Positions 48,567-57,328 of a DNA stretch of 64,000 nucleotides are shown here, piece after piece. The notes under the pieces are model-generated. The model made no database searches and was not told where the DNA came from. It worked only from the letters and a program-made list of their open reading frames with translations. A program made the position numbers and the translations under genes. The stretch's first letter is position 1, and each line of letters starts with the position of its first letter. Source of the DNA: Pseudomonas sp. 8O (GTDB lineage: Bacteria > Pseudomonadota > Gammaproteobacteria > Pseudomonadales > Pseudomonadaceae); assembly GCF_902506495.1 (NCBI RefSeq), contig NZ_LR733264.1:1-64000 (forward strand). The letters are read 5' to 3'.

Positions 48567-48608
48567 TTGCTTCGAATGCGTCTGTAGATGATAATGTTTC
48601 TCTTTTTG
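48567..48608 (+). promoter_or_regulatory. Promoter with Fur-like box upstream of TonB2 cluster
   Basis: TTGCTT (48567-48572), 17 bases, GATAAT (48590-48595). A sequence overlapping the -10, GATAATGTTTCTCTTTTTG (48590-48608), agrees with the 19-base Fur consensus at 13 positions. Iron repression of the cluster is plausible but unproven. Confidence 0.45.
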
Positions 48609-48640
48609 AAGCAAGCCTGTCTGTCGAGGACCCTCTGCGC

Positions 48641-49414
48641 ATGAATCGCTTCCCCCTCCGTTCCCTGGCCGTGGCACTGATGCTCAGCAGCGGCTCGCTG
48701 CTTGCCGCGCCGCTGGATGCTGCGCTTGACGAAAGCCAGCGCCTGGCCGCCGAGGCGAAAGCCTCTCAGGGCCGTGTCGAACAGCTGGATGACGCCAGCC
48801 GCGAGATGCTCAATGAGTACCGAAATGCCTTGCAGCAGGCTGAGGCTTTGAAAGGTTATAACAGTCAACTTCGTGACCTGGTCGAAGCCCAGCGTCAGGA
48901 GTTGGCCAGTTACCAGAAGCAGCTCGATGGCATCGAACGTACCCAGGAAGCGGTGAGCCCGCAGATGGTCAAGATGGTCGAGGTACTGGGCGAGTTCATT
49001 GCCGCGGATCTGCCGTTCCTGCCTGAAGAACGCGAGGATCGCCTGGCTCAGTTGCAGGATCTGTTGCCGCGTGCCGACGTCAGCCTGGCCGACAAATATC
49101 GCCGAATCCTCGAGGCCTACCAGATCGAGAGCGACTACGGTCGTACCCTGGAAGCCTGGCGTGGCGAGCTGAACCAGGCCGATGGCGGCTCGCGTAGCGT
49201 CGAGTTCTTGCGTCTGGGCCGCAGCATGCTCTATTACCAGACCCTCGATGCCCACGAGAGCGGCTGGTGGAACCCGCAGACCAAGGCCTGGGAAGTGCTC
49301 GACGGCAGCGCGCGTCGTCCGCTGACCCAGGCCATCGCCATTGCCCGTCAGCAGCAGGCGCCCGCCGTGCTGTCTCTGCCGATCAAGACCCTGGCCGAGG
49401 AGGCCGCACAATGA
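48641..49414 (+). CDS. DUF3450 periplasmic protein of TonB2-type cluster
   Basis: 257 residues with a signal peptide (cut near LLAAPL, residue 23). A long helical, probably coiled-coil region (about 30-100, rich in Ala/Gln/Glu) is followed by a conserved globular part (PFLPEEREDRLAQLQ, GWWNPQTKAWEVLDG). DUF3450 proteins are found as the first gene of TtpC-type TonB systems. ATG 48641 follows a CGAGGA site. Its stop overlaps the next start (ATGA). Function in the complex is unknown, probably periplasmic scaffold. Confidence 0.85.
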   Translation: MNRFPLRSLAVALMLSSGSLLAAPLDAALDESQRLAAEAKASQGRVEQLDDASREMLNEYRNALQQAEALKGYNSQLRDLVEAQRQELASYQKQLDGIERTQEAVSPQMVKMVEVLGEFIAADLPFLPEEREDRLAQLQDLLPRADVSLADKYRRILEAYQIESDYGRTLEAWRGELNQADGGSRSVEFLRLGRSMLYYQTLDAHESGWWNPQTKAWEVLDGSARRPLTQAIAIARQQQAPAVLSLPIKTLAEEAAQ

Positions 49415-50760
49415 GTCGTCGTGTTGTAGCCGTACTGGCGCTCAGCCTGTTGCCGGCACTGGCCGCAGTGGCCGAAACCCTCAACCCTGATCAACTGCTG
49501 CAGCGCATTCGCAGCGAGCGCGCTGCCGAAGTCAGCGCCATGCAGGAGCGCGAGCAGGCGTTTCTCGCCAAGCGCAGTGAGCAAGCGCAACTGCTGGCCG
49601 CTGCCCGCTCTGCGCTGAATACCCAGAAAGCCGAAAGCGAGCGTCTGAAAGCCGAGTTCGATCGTCAGGAGGCCGAACTGGCCGAGCAGGAAAAACTGCT
49701 GGCGCAGCGTGTCGGTCACCTCGGTGAACTGTTCGGTGTGGTGCGCCAGAGTGCCGGTGATGTTGCCGGGCAATGGCAGGATAGCCTGCTCAACGCTCAG
49801 TATCCGGAGCGTCTGAAGCGCCTCAAGGCATTGGCTGAAAGCCGCTCGCTGCCGTCCGCCGAAGACCTCGACGGCTATTGGATGCTGCTGCTCGAAGACC
49901 TGGCTGCCAGCGGCCGTATCGAACGCCTGCAGTTGCCGGTGGTGAATGCCGATGGTTCGCGCCAGGAGCAGCAGGTGCTGCGTGTCGGCGCGTTCGCCGT
50001 ATATGGCGAAGATGCCTTCCTGCGCTACGACGCCGATGCCGGGCAACTGGTGGCGCCGCCGCGTCAACCGTCTGGCCTGGGCCAGGTCAAGGACTACCTG
50101 AGCAGCACCGATGCACTCGCCACGCTGCCCATCGACCCGAGCCGTGGCAGCCTGCTGGCGCAACTGCAACAACAGCCGACCCTGTGGGATCGTCTGCAGC
50201 AAGGCGGTCTGGTCGGCTGGGTGATCGTCGCGCTGGGTGCTTTCGGCCTGCTTCTGGCCGTGTGGCGCATGGTCTATCTGGGCCGCGTTGGCAGTGGCGT
50301 CAAGGCACAGATGCATGACCTCAGCGCACCACGCAATGACAACCCGCTGGGCCGTGTGATCGGTGTGCTGGGCGCCAAGCCGCAACTGGCGGACCTGGAG
50401 ACGCTGGAGCTGAAGCTCGACGAAGCGATCCTGCAGGAGACGCCGCCGTTGGAGAAAGGCCAGGGCCTGCTCAAGCTGCTCGCCGCCGTGGCACCGCTGC
50501 TCGGCCTGCTGGGCACCGTGACCGGCATGATCGTGACCTTTCAGGCCATCACCCAGAGTGGTGGCGGCGATTCGCGCCTGATGGCAGACGGTATTTCCCA
50601 GGCGCTGGTGACCACCGTGCTCGGTCTCGTGGTGGCCATCCCGCTGCTGTTCCTGCACAGCCTGTTGGCCAGCCGCAGCAAGGGCCTGATCCAGATTCTG
50701 GAACAGCAGAGCGCCGGTCTGATTGCCCTGCACCTGTCGGGAGCGCCGCGCCGTGACTGA
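49411..50760 (+). CDS. ttpC: TtpC-like MotA/TolQ/ExbB proton channel protein
   Basis: 449 residues with a signal peptide (about 1-21) and a periplasmic coiled coil (about 30-105, charged Glu/Arg/Ala helices). A beta-rich middle follows, then a membrane segment (about 268-290) and a MotA/TolQ/ExbB domain. That domain has LAAVAPLLGLLGTVTGMIVTFQAI and a final hairpin (ALVTTVLGLVVAIPLLFLHSLL). This is the architecture of TtpC, the fourth component of Vibrio TonB2 systems, which is larger than normal ExbB. Coupled by ATGA to DUF3450 and by overlap to the following exbB. Confidence 0.88.
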   Translation: MSRRVVAVLALSLLPALAAVAETLNPDQLLQRIRSERAAEVSAMQEREQAFLAKRSEQAQLLAAARSALNTQKAESERLKAEFDRQEAELAEQEKLLAQRVGHLGELFGVVRQSAGDVAGQWQDSLLNAQYPERLKRLKALAESRSLPSAEDLDGYWMLLLEDLAASGRIERLQLPVVNADGSRQEQQVLRVGAFAVYGEDAFLRYDADAGQLVAPPRQPSGLGQVKDYLSSTDALATLPIDPSRGSLLAQLQQQPTLWDRLQQGGLVGWVIVALGAFGLLLAVWRMVYLGRVGSGVKAQMHDLSAPRNDNPLGRVIGVLGAKPQLADLETLELKLDEAILQETPPLEKGQGLLKLLAAVAPLLGLLGTVTGMIVTFQAITQSGGGDSRLMADGISQALVTTVLGLVVAIPLLFLHSLLASRSKGLIQILEQQSAGLIALHLSGAPRRD

Positions 50761-51301
50761 TCTGTTCGCCTTCTGGCTGCGTGCAGTCGACAGTGCCTAT
50801 GCACTGCTCGACTTCATGGGCGCCGGCGGCGTGGTGATGTGGGCGCTGGCGGTGCTCTGCGTGGTGTTCTGGACCCTGGTGTTCGAGCGTTTCTGGTACA
50901 TGCGCAGGATTTTTCCGCGCTGGGTGCAGGAGCGCCGCGAGGCCTGGCAACAGGTGCTCGCCGATGACAACGGCAACTGGCAGCGCGCCGTGCGCCTGGC
51001 CTGGCTGGCGCAGGCGCGTCAGCAACTGGCGGCGCCGCTGCGCCTGGGCAAGACCCTGGTGGCGCTGTATCCACTGCTGGGGTTGCTTGGCACGGTGCTC
51101 GGCATGATCGCCGTGTTCGATGTGCTCGCCCTCAACGGCACCGGTAACCCACGCGGCATGGCCGCAGGCGTCTGGCAGGCGACCCTGCCGACCATGGCCG
51201 GCATGGTTCTGGCCATTCCTGGATTGTTCAGCCTGGCGCGTCTCGAACGCGAAGCCAGCCAGGCCATCGAGCGGCTGGCCGACCAGCTGCGTCACGACTG
51301 A
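50753..51301 (+). CDS. exbB: ExbB-type proton channel subunit
   Basis: 182 residues with three hydrophobic segments: about 18-45 (MGAGGVVMWALAVLCVVFWTLV), about 103-125 (LYPLLGLLGTVLGMIAVFDVL) and about 140-165. Together with ExbD it turns proton flow into motion of TonB. The start is GTG 50753, overlapping the ttpC stop (GTGACTGA), after a GGGAG site. Confidence 0.92.
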   Translation: MTDLFAFWLRAVDSAYALLDFMGAGGVVMWALAVLCVVFWTLVFERFWYMRRIFPRWVQERREAWQQVLADDNGNWQRAVRLAWLAQARQQLAAPLRLGKTLVALYPLLGLLGTVLGMIAVFDVLALNGTGNPRGMAAGVWQATLPTMAGMVLAIPGLFSLARLEREASQAIERLADQLRHD

Positions 51302-51312
51302 GATCGCCCAAC

Positions 51313-51723
51313 ATGAGAATGCGTCGTCACCACCAGCAGGACGAAGACACCGGTATCGACCTCACGCCGATGCTCGACGTGGTCTTCATCATGCTGATCT
51401 TCTTCATCGTCACCAGCTCCTTCATTCGTGAGTCAGGGGTCGAGGTGCAGCGCCCGCAGGCGGAAACCGCCAGCCCGCAGGACAAGGGCAACATCCTCAT
51501 CGCCGTGACTGCTGACGGGCAGATCTGGATGGACAAGCAGCCAGTGGACATCCGCAGCGTGCGCGCTCACGTCGAGCGCATGCGCGTCGATCAGCCGGAA
51601 GGCGCCGTGGTGGTGCAGGCCGATCAGGATGCGCGTACCGGCCTGGTCGTCCAGGTGATGGATCAGGCGCGTCTGGCCGGCGTGCAGGATGTTGCCCTGG
51701 CTGCCGGTAGCGGAGTCAACTGA
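51313..51723 (+). CDS. exbD: ExbD-type transport protein
   Basis: 136 residues with one N-terminal membrane helix containing the proton-carrying aspartate (DLTPMLDVVFIMLIFFIVTSS) and a small periplasmic domain. Its stop overlaps the TonB start by one base. Confidence 0.93.
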   Translation: MRMRRHHQQDEDTGIDLTPMLDVVFIMLIFFIVTSSFIRESGVEVQRPQAETASPQDKGNILIAVTADGQIWMDKQPVDIRSVRAHVERMRVDQPEGAVVVQADQDARTGLVVQVMDQARLAGVQDVALAAGSGVN

Positions 51724-52406
51724 TGCGCCTGCCGCTGTCTTTCCTTGGTGCCTGCCTGATGGCCCTGGGGCTGTTCGCCCTTATGCTGTACATGGTCGCG
51801 CCGCCGAGCGCCAAGGTGAACCAGGACCCGGTCAGCGTGGCCAATTTTGTGCGCATGGACGGTAACGCCAGCGAGACGGCCACCCGTACCCGTCAGCAGG
51901 CACCGCAGCCGCCGCAGCCGCAAACGCCGCAGCCGCCCACGCCGCCGACGCCGCAAACGGCCACGCCGAATGCCAACCTGCCGGCGCTGGATATCCAACT
52001 GCCCAGCCTGGCCAGTGGTATTGCCGTCAACAGCGCGCCGGCACCGAGCCTTTCCGGCCTTGCTCCGGGTGCTCCGGCTCCGACGCCGCCGAGCGAGGCC
52101 GCCGAATCCGGCGGGCAGATGGGCGGCATGGAGAGCGAAGTCATGCCGCTCAACGACGTGCGTCCGGAATACCCGCGTTATGCGCTGCAGCGTGGCATCG
52201 AAGGTTTCGTCAAACTGGCTTTCACCATCAATCGCTCCGGCAACGTGGAGAACATCCGCGTGCTGGAGGCCAACCCGCGTAACGTTTTCGAGCGCGAAGC
52301 GCGCCGTGCCGCATCTCGCTGGCGCTTCGCGCCGCGTACCGAGGGTGGCCTGGCGGTGGACCGCGAAGCGGTTAAAACCCTCTACTTCCGTCTGGAAAGG
52401 AGCTGA
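51723..52406 (+). CDS. tonB: TonB2-type energy transducer
   Basis: 227 residues: an N-terminal membrane anchor (about 8-27), a Pro/Gln-rich periplasmic linker (about 58-125) and a C-terminal TonB domain. That domain contains PEYPRYALQRGIEGFVKLAFTINRSGNVENIRVLE and RRAASRWRFAPR. It carries energy from ExbB/ExbD to TonB-dependent receptors. The short linker is typical of TonB2 rather than TonB1 proteins. No receptor gene is adjacent. Confidence 0.92.
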   Translation: MRLPLSFLGACLMALGLFALMLYMVAPPSAKVNQDPVSVANFVRMDGNASETATRTRQQAPQPPQPQTPQPPTPPTPQTATPNANLPALDIQLPSLASGIAVNSAPAPSLSGLAPGAPAPTPPSEAAESGGQMGGMESEVMPLNDVRPEYPRYALQRGIEGFVKLAFTINRSGNVENIRVLEANPRNVFEREARRAASRWRFAPRTEGGLAVDREAVKTLYFRLERS

Positions 52407-52408
52407 CC

Positions 52409-53506
52409 ATGTACCGTTGGTTGTTGCTCGTGATGCTCAGTGCTGCGGCCGTGCCTGGCATGGCCCAGCAGACCGTGGACCCGGCCGTGTTCAAGGCACT
52501 GAACACGGCGCAGGCCGCGCAGCAGAAGGGTGACTATGCCGCCGCAAGGCGTGCGCTCGATGGCGTCCAGGCCAAGAGTGGCAGTTTCGAAGAAGCGCTG
52601 GTCTGGCGCAGCAAGGCCTATGTGGCCTGGTCCGCCGGCAACAACGGCCAGGCCATCGACTGGTTGGACAAGGCCGTGCGCAGCGGCAAGCTGGACGCTG
52701 AGATGCTGGCTGGCGAGCGCCTCAATCTGGCCAAGCTCAACCTGGGCGAGCGCCGCTACGCCAAGGTCGTCGAGTTGCTGGCGCCGAATCAGGCCAGCGC
52801 CTCCGAGGAGGTGTTGCAGATGCTGGTGCAGGCCTACCAGGGCATGAACCAGCCGGCCAAGGCGTTGCCGCTGGCCGAGCGCTACGTGCAGGCCAATCCC
52901 AATGCGGCGGACATCTGGCTGCAGTTTCTGGTGGGGGCCAACGCCGATCTGAAACGCTACGCCCAGGCTGAGCGCTGGCAACGTCAACTGCTGGTGCGCC
53001 AGCCGAATGATGCCAAGGGCTGGCGCCAACTGGCCGGTCTGCAGCAGATGGCTGGCAGCAACGACAAGGCGCTGGCGACCTTGCGTGCGGCGCACAGCAA
53101 AGGCCTACGCTTCAGCGAGTCGGAGCTGGACAATCTGGTGTTGCTCGCCGGTGCTGCGGATCAGCCCTGGCAGGGCGCCAAGCTGCTCGCCGGGATGCTC
53201 GACAGCGGCCTGCTGGCCAACACCGCTGCGCGCCAGGAGCGCCTGGGTCTGTTCTGGTGGCAGGCGCGTGATCGCTCCGCTGCAGTGCGCGTGCTGCGGC
53301 CGTTGGCCGAGCGAAGCGGTAACGGCAAGCACTGGCTGTACGTCGCTCAACTGGAGCTGGAGCAGTCGCGCTGGCAGGCCGGCCTGGATGCGCTGGCGCG
53401 AGCCGAACGTGGAGGTGCCGAGCGAGCCAAGGTGCGTTCGTGGCGGCAATGGGCCGAAAGCGAGTTGCGTTTCGAGCGGGAGAACCGGGTCGCCAGTCGC
53501 AGTTGA
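52409..53506 (+). CDS. TPR-repeat periplasmic protein of TonB2-type cluster
   Basis: 365 residues with a signal peptide (cleaved near GMAQQ, about 20) followed by a series of helical TPR-like repeats across nearly the whole length (AQQKGDYAAARRALDGVQ, LGERRYAKVVELLAP, MNQPAKALPLAERYVQANPN). It is the last gene of the operon, two bases after tonB. Similar TPR proteins close TtpC-type clusters and have been implicated in TonB2-dependent transport in Vibrio; a scaffold role is inferred. Confidence 0.85.
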   Translation: MYRWLLLVMLSAAAVPGMAQQTVDPAVFKALNTAQAAQQKGDYAAARRALDGVQAKSGSFEEALVWRSKAYVAWSAGNNGQAIDWLDKAVRSGKLDAEMLAGERLNLAKLNLGERRYAKVVELLAPNQASASEEVLQMLVQAYQGMNQPAKALPLAERYVQANPNAADIWLQFLVGANADLKRYAQAERWQRQLLVRQPNDAKGWRQLAGLQQMAGSNDKALATLRAAHSKGLRFSESELDNLVLLAGAADQPWQGAKLLAGMLDSGLLANTAARQERLGLFWWQARDRSAAVRVLRPLAERSGNGKHWLYVAQLELEQSRWQAGLDALARAERGGAERAKVRSWRQWAESELRFERENRVASRS

Positions 53507-53516
53507 GTCGTTCGTC

Positions 53517-53575
53517 GGTGCGCGCGGCTCACCCTACGCGGGTGGCCGCCGCCCGTAGGATGCGCCGCGCGCACC
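53517..53575. repeat. REP pair, GTAGGGTGCG family
   Basis: Units at 53517-53537 and 53555-53575 in inverted orientation, ten bases after the TPR gene. Confidence 0.75.
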
Positions 53576-53578
53576 AAG

Positions 53579-53612
53579 TAAAAAGCCAGGCCCCAGGGTC
53601 TGGCTTTTTTCT
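53579..53612 (+). terminator. Terminator of the TonB2 operon
   Basis: Stem AAAAGCCAG/CTGGCTTTT around a CCCC/AGGG loop, ending in TTTTTT. The A-rich left side allows use in both directions. Confidence 0.8.
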
Positions 53613-53634
53613 TGGGTGGCGTATCTGTAGGCGT

Positions 53635-53696
53635 TCCGATTTATCCGCGAGTCATTTCGCGGCTGAAGCTGCTCCCACAGCCACACCTACGAATGC
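53635..53696. repeat. Pseudomonas-type REP (CGCGGCTGAAGC family)
   Basis: A stem-loop region containing TTCGCGGCTGAAGC and CTCCCACA, the wording of common Pseudomonas intergenic palindromes. A related sequence occurs at 56497-56570. Confidence 0.5.
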
Positions 53697-53706
53697 CCGG
53701 CAGGGC

Positions 53707-54228
53707 TCAGCTATCGGGCAGCTCGTAGGCGTAGATCTTGTTCGCTTCCATCTGGTAGCCGACCTCGGCCAGTTCGCTGCTGACGTGCTCGGTTTTCAGC
53801 GGTCCTTCCACCCAGAACGGCTGGTACAGCGCGTCGAGCAGTACACCGAGCTCGCTGGTGACATGCACGATCTGGTTCGATGGTGGTGGCGGCACGTGGA
53901 TGCAGGCGCCGAAGTAGGGCACCAGCAAAAACTCCACTACCCGGCCTTCATCGGTCACGTCCAGCGGCACGATGTAGCCGGGCAGTTTCACCTGCTGGCC
54001 ATTGAGTTCCTTGACCACCGGTGCGGCTGGCGATTGTTGCATCGCGGCCGGGCCGGACTCGGCCAGGGCGTCGGCCAATTGCGATAGATCATGGATCGGC
54101 GCGGGGTCGATGACCTGCGGCGGAGCATCCGGCGGAATCAGCTCGGACCAGGTGAGTTCGCGCACATCAGCGGCGGCCAGCGGCAGTGCCAGGGTCAGCA
54201 GCAGGGTGGCGAGCAGGGGGCGGGACAT
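53707..54228 (-). CDS. DUF3299 exported protein of the zinc cluster
   Basis: 173 residues with a signal peptide (cut near LAAAD, about 20). The DUF3299 core contains LPGYIVPLD and the signature YFGACIHVPPPPSNQIVHV. ATG 54228 gives a normal signal peptide. The homologue in P. aeruginosa (PA4066) belongs to a zinc-starvation operon with the ABC genes upstream; a periplasmic role in metal handling is inferred. A MITE-like element separates it from the permease. Confidence 0.82.
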   Translation of the reverse strand: MSRPLLATLLLTLALPLAAADVRELTWSELIPPDAPPQVIDPAPIHDLSQLADALAESGPAAMQQSPAAPVVKELNGQQVKLPGYIVPLDVTDEGRVVEFLLVPYFGACIHVPPPPSNQIVHVTSELGVLLDALYQPFWVEGPLKTEHVSSELAEVGYQMEANKIYAYELPDS

Positions 54229-54288
54229 GAGGAACCTCGTAGTAAGAGCGCCTGCGCAGTGTACGACAGGCGCTCTCAACTTTCCCTT

Positions 54289-54430
54289 AGAGCCTTGTTC
54301 ACGATCTTGCGAGCTAGAGCGATACAAGGCAAAAACAAGGGAGGAAGCGGAGTGTACTTTTGTACATGAGCATTCCGAGCTTGTTTTTAACGCAGTAGCG
54401 CCGACGCGCAGCAGATCGCGAACAGGCTCT
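54289..54430. repeat. MITE-like element, copy 2
   Basis: A 142-base element with inverted ends AGAGCC..GTTC(A/G)CGATCT (54289 onward and 54430 backward). Its core on the minus strand, GCTCGGAATGCTCATGTACA, matches copy 1 at 42316 in 18 of 20 positions. Its outer edge coincides with the stop codon of the ABC permease gene. Confidence 0.65.
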
Positions 54431-55695
54431 CAGAGCCTGATCGACAGCCCATCGGCCAACGACTGCCGATAGGCCCGCCAGGCCGGTACGCTGCCCATCG
54501 CCACGGCTGCGGCGAGAATGCCACCCAGCAGTTTCCATTCGTAACTCGACGGCGCATTGAGTGCCAGGTACAGGCCGTAATTGGCCTGCACGAAACCCTG
54601 GCTGCTGGCTATGCCCAGATAGAGCAGCGCGACACCGAAGGCCACGCCGGCCAGCGCCAGGGTGAAGGCCTCCAGCACCAACAGGCTGGCGATATGCCAG
54701 GGACGGGCGCCCACCGAGCGCAGGATGGCCATTTCCCGGCGACGCTCGTTGAGGCTGGTGAGGATCGCCGTGAGCATGCCGATCAGACCGGTCAACACGA
54801 CGAACAGCGAGACCACGAACAGCGCCTGCTCGGCGGTGCCCATCAGGCTCCACAGTTCCTGCAGCGCGACGCCCGGCAGGATCGCCAGCAGCGGCTCGCC
54901 GCGGAATTCATTGATTTCCCGTTGCAGGCTGAAGGTGGCGATCTTGCTGTTGAGACCGAGCATGAGCGCGGTGATCTGCTTGGGTTGCAGGTCCATGGTG
55001 CGGGCTTGATCGGCGCTGATCTGAGCAGCACCGCGTGCCGGCATGCCGTTCTGCCAGTCGATATGCAGCGCCTCCATCCCGGCCAGGGAGATGTGCAGCG
55101 TGCGGTCGACCGGTGTCCCGGTGCGTTCGAGGATACCGACCACGGTGAACGGCTTGTCGTCATGCTTGACCAGGCTGATGGTGGCGACGCCGTGTGCCAG
55201 GACGATCTTCTCGCCGAGGCCGTAGCCCAGCGCCTGCGCCACCTCCGCGCCTAACACCACTTCGAAGGGATCGTCGGCAAACTCGCGGCCCTGTGCCAGC
55301 TTCAGCGCCTGGCTGCGGGCGTAGCGGTAATGCTCGAAATAGGCGGTGCTGGTGCCCATTACCCGATAGCCGCGGTGCGAATCGCCAAGGGAAATGGGAA
55401 TGGCCCACTTCACCTGACGGTGGTTGGCGAAGTGTTCGAAGCTGTCCCAGCGGATGTTGTTGGTGGCGTTGCCGATGCGAAACACCGAGTACAGCAGCAG
55501 GTTCACGCTGCCCGAGCGGGCACCGACGATCAGATCGGTGCCGCTGATGGTGTTGGCGAAGCTGGCACGTGCCTCGGTACGTACGCGTTCGACGGCCAGC
55601 AGCAGGCACACCGAGAGTGCGATGGCGAACACGGTGAGCAGGGCGGTGAAGCGGCGGTTGGCCAGGCTGGCCAGGGCGATACGAATCAGGTGCAT
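54430..55695 (-). CDS. ABC transporter permease, FtsX/MacB-like
   Basis: 421 residues with one N-terminal and three C-terminal membrane helices (about 15-35, 290-315, 335-365, 388-408) and a large periplasmic domain between, the FtsX/LolE/MacB layout. The loop EFRREMAILRSVGARPWH-like segment (NERRREMAILRSVGARPWH) couples to the ATPase. It begins one base after the ATPase stop. Homologues (PA4065, ZrgB type) are in zinc-starvation operons. Its stop codon TGA lies at the edge of a MITE-like repeat. Confidence 0.85.
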   Translation of the reverse strand: MHLIRIALASLANRRFTALLTVFAIALSVCLLLAVERVRTEARASFANTISGTDLIVGARSGSVNLLLYSVFRIGNATNNIRWDSFEHFANHRQVKWAIPISLGDSHRGYRVMGTSTAYFEHYRYARSQALKLAQGREFADDPFEVVLGAEVAQALGYGLGEKIVLAHGVATISLVKHDDKPFTVVGILERTGTPVDRTLHISLAGMEALHIDWQNGMPARGAAQISADQARTMDLQPKQITALMLGLNSKIATFSLQREINEFRGEPLLAILPGVALQELWSLMGTAEQALFVVSLFVVLTGLIGMLTAILTSLNERRREMAILRSVGARPWHIASLLVLEAFTLALAGVAFGVALLYLGIASSQGFVQANYGLYLALNAPSSYEWKLLGGILAAAVAMGSVPAWRAYRQSLADGLSIRL

Positions 55696-55696
55696 C

Positions 55697-56404
55697 TCAG
55701 ACCTCGACGGACTTGGCGGCGCGGTTCAGCTCGCTCAGCGAGATACTGCGGTCGAACAGCGCGGCCAGGCTCTGGTCGTGGCTGACGAACAGCAGGCTGG
55801 CGCCGGCAGCGCGGCATTCGGCGAAGAGCAATTGCAAGAAGGCCTCGCGGGCGTCGAAGTCCAGTGCCGAGGTCGGTTCGTCGGCGATCACCAGCTCCGG
55901 TTGGCCGATCAGCGCGCGGGCAGCGGCGACGCGCTGTTGCTGGCCGATGGACAGCTCGTCGGCGCGGCGGCCGAGCAGGTCGGCGCGCAGGCCGAGGTGG
56001 TCGAGCAGCGCCGCGGCGGCCGCATCGATGCTGCCATGGCGCTGGCGTGCGCGTTCGGCACGCAGTCGCGAGAAGCGGCAGGGCAGCTCGACGTTCTCGC
56101 GCACGGAAAGAAACGGCAGCAGGTTGAACTGCTGGAAGATGTAGCCGGTGTGATCGACGCGAAAACGGTCTCGGGCGCCGGCCGAAAGCTGGCCCAGGTC
56201 CTGGCCGAGCAGGCGGATATGGCCGTTCTGCGCCCGTTGCACGCCGCCGAGCAGGCCGAGCAGGGTGGTCTTGCCGCTGCCGCTGGGCCCCTTGAGAAAC
56301 AGGGTCTCGCCACGCGCCAGGGTGAAATCGGGAATATCCAGCAACTGCGTCTGGCCGGGCCAGGCGAAGCCGAGATCGGCGAGTTCGATCAGAGGTTGGG
56401 TCAT
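55697..56404 (-). CDS. ABC transporter ATP-binding protein, LolD-like
   Basis: 235-residue ATPase with Walker A GPSGSGKTTLL (39-49), Q-loop YIFQQFNLLPFLSV, signature LSIGQQQRVAAARAL and Walker B ELVIADEPTSALD. It pairs with the downstream permease. ATG 56404 gives the family N terminus MTQPLIEL; the longer in-frame start adds unrelated residues. A 220-base repeat-containing gap separates it from the DUF2796 gene. Confidence 0.9.
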   Translation of the reverse strand: MTQPLIELADLGFAWPGQTQLLDIPDFTLARGETLFLKGPSGSGKTTLLGLLGGVQRAQNGHIRLLGQDLGQLSAGARDRFRVDHTGYIFQQFNLLPFLSVRENVELPCRFSRLRAERARQRHGSIDAAAAALLDHLGLRADLLGRRADELSIGQQQRVAAARALIGQPELVIADEPTSALDFDAREAFLQLLFAECRAAGASLLFVSHDQSLAALFDRSISLSELNRAAKSVEV

Positions 56405-56496
56405 GGTTTCTTCGAATCGTCGTTCATGAAAAGCCGGGCATGGTGGCCTGATTGTGTTAGCAGAACTCGAGGATGGCATTCATACCTCCTGAGCAG

Positions 56497-56570
56497 GTTT
56501 TGCGGGAGGCGCTTTGGCAGCGAGCTTTTTCGCGGCTAAAGCAGGTCGCCACCTGGCCCTCCCACAACGC
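56497..56570. repeat. Pseudomonas-type REP between DUF2796 and ATPase genes
   Basis: Contains GCGGGAGG...CCTCCCAC inverted ends around TTCGCGGCTAAAGC, resembling the repeat at 53635. It splits an otherwise compact operon. Confidence 0.5.
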
Positions 56571-56624
56571 TGGCGTGGTGGGTGAAACGAGCGCCAGCTA
56601 CGCGCCCCGGTCCACCCTACGGCA

Positions 56625-57215
<591 letters not shown>

Positions 57216-57243
57216 GGTTGTCTCCAGCGTAGGTACGATTCGA

Positions 57244-57260
57244 TTGTTACGTTATAACAA
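57244..57260. promoter_or_regulatory. Zur operator
   Basis: TTGTTACGTTATAACAA is an inverted repeat (TTGTTA/TAACAA around CGTTA) matching the gamma-proteobacterial Zur consensus TGTTATANTATAACA closely. It lies between the divergent DUF2796 gene and the gene at 57329, nearer to the former. Confidence 0.8.
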
Positions 57261-57328
57261 CTTTCGTGGCGAACTGGCCAGTCTGCCGCTGTCATGGGAG
57301 CATGCAAGATCATGACTGGAGGCTGAAC

